Source: Actinomycetota bacterium
GTDB taxonomy: Bacteria > Actinomycetota > Acidimicrobiia > Acidimicrobiales > Ilumatobacteraceae
Direction: 5' to 3'
Assembly (NCBI GenBank): GCA_017853685.1
Contig: JAFMJD010000010.1
Coordinates: forward strand, 1 to 33,236
Length of the DNA: 33,236 bases
Every line of letters starts with the position of its first letter. Position 1 is the first letter of the stretch. Below are positions 30,183 through 33,236 of this stretch, piece by piece. The notes under the pieces are model-generated. The model was not told where the DNA came from, searched no databases, and saw nothing but the letters and a program-made list of their open reading frames with translations. A program made the translations under genes and the position numbers.

Positions 30183-31853
30183 TTATTCGACCCCGATGAG
30201 ATACGGGTAGAGCGGTTGCCCGCCTCGGTGCACCTCGACCTCGGCGCCGGGTCGATGTTCACTCAGCCACGCCGTGAGTCCTTGTGTGGTCTCTGCCACC
30301 GCTTCGGCCCCCTCGACGATGGTGACGATCTCGGCGCGCTCGGCCACGATGTGTTCGAGGAGCGCGATAGTTGCGCCTTCGAGGCTGCCGGACACGGCAA
30401 CGATGCCGTCGCCCCGCACGAGGCCGATCCAGTCGCCAGCAGTCACCTGCCGCCCTGCGCTCTGCACATCTCGTACGGCCTGGGTGACCTCGCCGGTGAC
30501 CACGCTCGACGCTGCGTCGCCCATCTCGTCGGCATTCGAGGCGGCGTCGGCCACGGGGTCATACACCACGAGCGCGGCAAGCGCTTCGGGCATCGACTGT
30601 GTCGGCACCACGCGCACGGTCTTGTGGCTGAGCGCGTCCACCTGCTCGGCAACCGGGATGATGTTCTTGTTGTTCGGCAGGATCACGACTTCGTCGGCGT
30701 TCACGTGATCCACGGCCTCGAGCAGTTCGGCGGTGGACGGGTTCATGGTCTGGCCGCCCGTCACGATGGCCTGCACACCCAACTGCCAGAACAACTCGGC
30801 CAGACCGTCGCCGCTGCACACGGCCACGACGGCAGTGGTGACTGGCGGGAGACCGATGGCCGGCGGCTCGTGAGCGGCGCCTGACCCACCGTGCAGTGCG
30901 GCCTCGCGGGCGGCGTGTTCCTCGTTCACTTCCTCGAACAGATCCGTCACCCGGATCGTGCGTGGGCGACCGCCCAGCTCGAGGGCAACCTCCACTGCGG
31001 CACCGATGTCGTTGGTGTGCACGTGACAGTTCCAGATGCCGTCGCCGCCCACCACCACGATCGAGCCGCCGATCTCGCCCCAGCCCTGCTTGAACGCTTC
31101 GATCCGGTCGTCGTCGAGATCCAGGAAATACATCACCTCATAACGGAGGTTCGACACATCGTCCTCGCCGCGGTGCCCCACGTGCTCGAGCACCTCGGGT
31201 GACGGGCCGTCGATCTCCTCGGGCTCGGGAATCGGCTCACCGGCCACCACGTGCAGGGCCGCGTCGAGCAGCAGCATGAAACCGGCACCACCGGCGTCCA
31301 CCACACCGGCCTCTTTGAGTACGGGCAACTGGTTCGGTGTGTCGGCGAGCGCGGCCTTGCCGGCGCGCCGCGCCTCGCGCAGCACGTCGACGAGTCGGTC
31401 GCCACGGTCGGCCGATCGACGAGCGCCAGCAGCAGCCTCCCGGGTCACGGTGAGGATGGTTCCCTCGATGGGCTTGAGCACCGCTTTGTATGCGGCAGCC
31501 GAGGCGGCCTCGAAGGCATCAGCCAGACGGGTGGCGGTCACCTGACCGTTGCCGCCCACTTTGTCCACCACACCCACGAATCCCCGCAGGATCTGACTGA
31601 GGATCACCCCGGAGTTGCCTCGGGCACCCATGAGCGAGCCGTGTGCGATCGCTTTGCAGGTGGCCTCCAGATCGCCGGTTGCACCGTCGACCTCGGCCAC
31701 CACCGCCTCGAGGGTCCGGGCCATGTTGGTGCCGGTGTCACCGTCGGGCACCGGGTACACGTTGAGCCGGTTGATCCCGGCCTGGTGGGCTCGCACGGCG
31801 TCCCGGAAATTCGTCATGATCTCCCGCAGACCATCGACACCGAGCTGCTCCAT
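30183..31853 (-). CDS. DAK2-domain protein, fatty acid kinase FakA-like
   Basis: 556 residues from ATG 31853; GTG 31856 or 31862 are alternatives, with a TACGAT box at 31869-31874. The N-terminal DhaL-type kinase domain shows NVYPVPDGDTGTNM (Mg/ATP-binding Asp cluster) and HGSLMGARGNSGVILSQILRGF; a middle domain (about residues 220-330) and a C-terminal FakA-type domain with LPNNKNIIPVAEQV follow. In Firmicutes FakA with FakB phosphorylates fatty acids to acyl-phosphate, the same product as PlsX, encoded 6 kb away in the same cluster. No FakB/DegV gene is visible here. The gene starts the minus-strand cluster and is divergent from rpmB. Confidence 0.9.
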   Translation of the reverse strand: MEQLGVDGLREIMTNFRDAVRAHQAGINRLNVYPVPDGDTGTNMARTLEAVVAEVDGATGDLEATCKAIAHGSLMGARGNSGVILSQILRGFVGVVDKVGGNGQVTATRLADAFEAASAAAYKAVLKPIEGTILTVTREAAAGARRSADRGDRLVDVLREARRAGKAALADTPNQLPVLKEAGVVDAGGAGFMLLLDAALHVVAGEPIPEPEEIDGPSPEVLEHVGHRGEDDVSNLRYEVMYFLDLDDDRIEAFKQGWGEIGGSIVVVGGDGIWNCHVHTNDIGAAVEVALELGGRPRTIRVTDLFEEVNEEHAAREAALHGGSGAAHEPPAIGLPPVTTAVVAVCSGDGLAELFWQLGVQAIVTGGQTMNPSTAELLEAVDHVNADEVVILPNNKNIIPVAEQVDALSHKTVRVVPTQSMPEALAALVVYDPVADAASNADEMGDAASSVVTGEVTQAVRDVQSAGRQVTAGDWIGLVRGDGIVAVSGSLEGATIALLEHIVAERAEIVTIVEGAEAVAETTQGLTAWLSEHRPGAEVEVHRGGQPLYPYLIGVE

Positions 31854-31960
31854 CACGGCCACGACCCGATCGTACCGATGCCGACCCGGCCGCCCGACGA
31901 CCCCGTCGGCCGTCTGCCCCAGGGGTTCGCAGCCATCTGCCTCGCCGATCAGGGCCATAC

Positions 31961-31970
31961 GAGATATCTC
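31961..31970. promoter_or_regulatory. Palindromic site in the DAK2/rpmB divergent region
   Basis: GAGATATCTC, a perfect 10-base palindrome directly followed by CCGCGG, midway between the two divergent genes. It could be an operator, but there is no further evidence. Confidence 0.2.
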
Positions 31971-32002
31971 CCGCGGCAACTTGGGGGGATCGCGAATGGC
32001 GC

Positions 32003-32011
32003 TGGTAGATT
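32003..32011 (+). promoter_or_regulatory. Extended -10 promoter of rpmB (leaderless)
   Basis: TGGTAGATT (TG-N plus TAGATT), 9 bases before ATG 32021. A possible -35, TTGGGG, lies at 31981-31986 with a 19-base spacer. No Shine-Dalgarno sequence separates it from the start. Besides this and the palindrome, the 167-base divergent gap shows nothing I can name. Confidence 0.5.
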
Positions 32012-32020
32012 TGCCGAACT

Positions 32021-32215
32021 ATGGCAGCTGTCTGCGAAATCTGTGGCAAGCACCCGTCGTGGGGCATGACGGTGTCGCACTCCCACCGTCGCACCAAGCG
32101 CCGGTGGAATCCGAACATCCAACGAGTCCGTGCACTGGTCAACGGGGCCACCAAGCGTGTGTACGTCTGCACGGGCTGCATCAAGTCCGGCAAGATCGTC
32201 AAGGCCGGCCGCTGA
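32021..32215 (+). CDS. rpmB: 50S ribosomal protein L28 (zinc-binding form)
   Basis: 64 residues. [37 protein letters not shown] is the bL28 N-terminus, and the C-terminal [17 protein letters not shown] completes it. CxxC pairs in both halves mark the zinc-binding version. Divergent rpmB/DAK2-recG is the common arrangement in actinobacteria and Firmicutes. It is followed by a cold-shock-like gene 7 bases downstream. Confidence 0.97.
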   Translation: MAAVCEICGKHPSWGMTVSHSHRRTKRRWNPNIQRVRALVNGATKRVYVCTGCIKSGKIVKAGR

Positions 32216-32222
32216 GTCCGCC

Positions 32223-32444
32223 ATGCAGGGCGTGATCAAGGCCTATGACCCGGTCACCAAGGACGGCGTCGTCCTCAGTGATTCCACGCTCACCGAGTTC
32301 GATCTCGCCCACAACGCCCTCGACGGTTCGGTGTTCCGCATGCTGCGGCCCGGCCAGCGCGTGATCTTCGACATCGACGACTCCGGCCTCGCCACGCGCC
32401 TGCGCCTCGGATCTGAGGTCGACATGGGGACGCCCGGCTTCTGA
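32223..32444 (+). CDS. Cold-shock-domain-like protein
   Basis: 73 residues from ATG 32223, 7 bases after rpmB. The sequence [50 protein letters not shown] has the spacing of a cold-shock (CSD, OB-fold) domain: a strand-turn with K-x-G, a hydrophobic strand, and the late L-x-P-G-Q-x-V-x-F-D segment. The aromatic RNP1/RNP2 motifs of classical CspA (K-G-F-G-F and V-F-V-H) are largely absent, so RNA binding may be weak or different. It is probably cotranscribed with rpmB. The stop codon sits in the loop/stem of a strong hairpin. Confidence 0.7.
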   Translation: MQGVIKAYDPVTKDGVVLSDSTLTEFDLAHNALDGSVFRMLRPGQRVIFDIDDSGLATRLRLGSEVDMGTPGF

Positions 32445-32457
32445 GCCGGAGGTCCCC
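32426..32457 (+). terminator. Terminator-like hairpin spanning the stop of the cold-shock-like gene
   Basis: Outer arms GGGGAC (32426-32431) and GTCCCC (32452-32457) and inner arms CCGGCT (32434-32439) and AGCCGG (32444-32449) form a 12-base-pair stem with a 2x2 internal loop and a TCTG loop. The TGA stop (32442-32444) lies at the loop. No long U-tract follows (only TTC), so it is terminator-like by structure and position. Confidence 0.6.
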
Positions 32458-32474
32458 TTCCCATCCCCCACCGA

Positions 32475-32500
32475 ATACTCGTGTCCCCACCGAGGAGTAT
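32475..32500 (+). promoter_or_regulatory. Inverted repeat before pckG covering a Shine-Dalgarno-like sequence
   Basis: ATACTC (32475-32480) pairs with GAGTAT (32495-32500) over a 14-base loop. The right arm overlaps GAGGAG (32492-32497), a ribosome-binding-like sequence 12 bases before ATG 32510. Two copies of CCCCACCGA (32466-32474 and 32485-32493) also lie here. This may be an operator or an RNA switch; the evidence is only positional. Confidence 0.3.
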
Positions 32501-32509
32501 CCGAACATC

Positions 32510-33236
32510 ATGAGCGCCACCACGAACCACGCCCGCCTCCAACAGTGGGTGTCGGACTGGGCAGCAGTCTTTGAGCCCACGAACATCGTGTGGTGCGACG
32601 GATCGGCCGAGGAGTACGACCGCCTGTGCGGTGAACTCGTGGCCGCGGGCACCTTTGCGAAACTCGATGACGCCAAGCGCCCCAACAGCTACTGGGCGCA
32701 CTCCGATCCGGGCGATGTGGCACGCGTGGAGGACCGCACGTTCATCTGCACCACCGACCCCGACGACGCCGGCCCCAACAACAACTGGCGTGAGCCCACG
32801 CTGATGCGTGAGGACATGCGCAAGTTGTACGCAGGGTGCATGCGTGGTCGCACCATGTACGTGGTGCCGTTCTCGATGGGTCCGCTCGGTTCGCCGATCG
32901 CCCATATCGGCGTGCAGCTCACCGACTCGGCGTACGTCGCCGTCAGCATGCGCATCATGACCCGCATGGGCCAGGGTGCGCTCGATGTGCTCGGCAGCAA
33001 CGGCGATTGGGTGCCGTGCCTGCACTCGGTGGGAGCGCCCCTCGCTCCCGGCCAGAAGGATTCGGCCTGGCCGTGCAACCCGGACAACAAGTTCATCGTG
33101 CACTTCCCCGAGACGCGCGAGATCTGGTCGTACGGTTCGGGCTACGGCGGCAATGCACTGCTGGGCAAGAAGTGCTTCGCGCTGCGCATCGCCTCGGTGA
33201 TGGCACGTGACAACGGCTGGCTGGCCGAGCACATGC
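32510..33236 (+). CDS. pckG: Phosphoenolpyruvate carboxykinase (GTP), 3' truncated by window
   Basis: The first 242 codons from ATG 32510 run off the right edge. GTP-PEPCK converts oxaloacetate to phosphoenolpyruvate in gluconeogenesis. Recognisable parts: [70 protein letters not shown], and [31 protein letters not shown], the substrate-binding region of the GTP family. The P-loop and the kinase-2 motif lie beyond the window. The actinobacterial GTP-type enzyme fits the inferred lineage. The region between the preceding hairpin and the ATG carries an inverted repeat. Confidence 0.95.
   Translation, partial: MSATTNHARLQQWVSDWAAVFEPTNIVWCDGSAEEYDRLCGELVAAGTFAKLDDAKRPNSYWAHSDPGDVARVEDRTFICTTDPDDAGPNNNWREPTLMREDMRKLYAGCMRGRTMYVVPFSMGPLGSPIAHIGVQLTDSAYVAVSMRIMTRMGQGALDVLGSNGDWVPCLHSVGAPLAPGQKDSAWPCNPDNKFIVHFPETREIWSYGSGYGGNALLGKKCFALRIASVMARDNGWLAEHM

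Noticed and set aside
1-33236. Search by eye for tRNA, rRNA, SRP RNA, transposase, integrase, toxin-antitoxin, CRISPR and restriction genes
   Set aside because: None was recognised; the short repeats present are all inside coding sequences or small gap elements.

Overview
This 33.2 kb window is core chromosome of a high-GC, Gram-positive-type bacterium, most likely an actinobacterium. Several things point that way: a DUF2469 gene beside yraN, a SepIVA-like DivIVA-family gene between coaD and the DUF177/rpmF pair, a GTP-type PEP carboxykinase, a membrane-anchored FtsY, frequent GTG/TTG starts, and -10 boxes placed so close to start codons that the mRNAs should be leaderless. An Acidimicrobiia/Ilumatobacter-like lineage is a guess from overall gene content and was not tested. 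No rRNA, tRNA, CRISPR array, insertion sequence, integrase, prophage or attachment site is visible. No stretch over 300 bases lacks a gene; the longest gap is the 167-base divergent region before rpmB.

Layout. Positions 1-10.9 kb hold metabolic and accessory genes: the SGNH tail of a surface acyltransferase (cut by the window edge), a five-helix molybdopterin oxidoreductase with an internal twin-arginine motif, a fused indolepyruvate-type ferredoxin oxidoreductase, two overlapping flavodoxin-fold quinone-reductase-like genes, an Fe-S RNA m5U methyltransferase divergent from rpe, a secreted membrane-anchored protein, an isomerase-type crotonase and a 36-residue membrane peptide.

From about 10.9 to 31.9 kb nearly everything is on the minus strand and forms one ancient housekeeping cluster. 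In transcription order it reads: DAK2/fakA-like, recG, (two plus-strand intruders), rsmD, coaD, sepIVA-like, DUF177, rpmF, plsX, acpP, rnc, mutM, smc, ftsY, (lipoprotein), ffh, rpsP, khpA, rimM, trmD, rplS, DUF2469, yraN. The cluster links ribosome assembly and rRNA/tRNA modification (rpsP, rimM, trmD, rplS, rsmD, rpmF, rnc), co-translational membrane targeting (ffh, ftsY), chromosome organisation and repair (smc, mutM, recG) and phospholipid/CoA supply (fakA-like, plsX, acpP, coaD). Many junctions overlap by 4 bases, but smc, ftsY and ffh each also have a candidate internal leaderless promoter.

From 32.0 kb to the right edge the plus strand carries rpmB, a cold-shock-like gene ending inside a strong hairpin, and the first 242 codons of pckG.

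I found no obviously new multi-gene defence or mobile system. The most interesting signals are the predicted Sec/Tat polytopic molybdoenzyme, the recurrent leaderless promoter architecture, an unrecognised Tat-like lipoprotein inserted between ftsY and ffh, and a 73-base convergent coding overlap between a PAP2 gene and recG.
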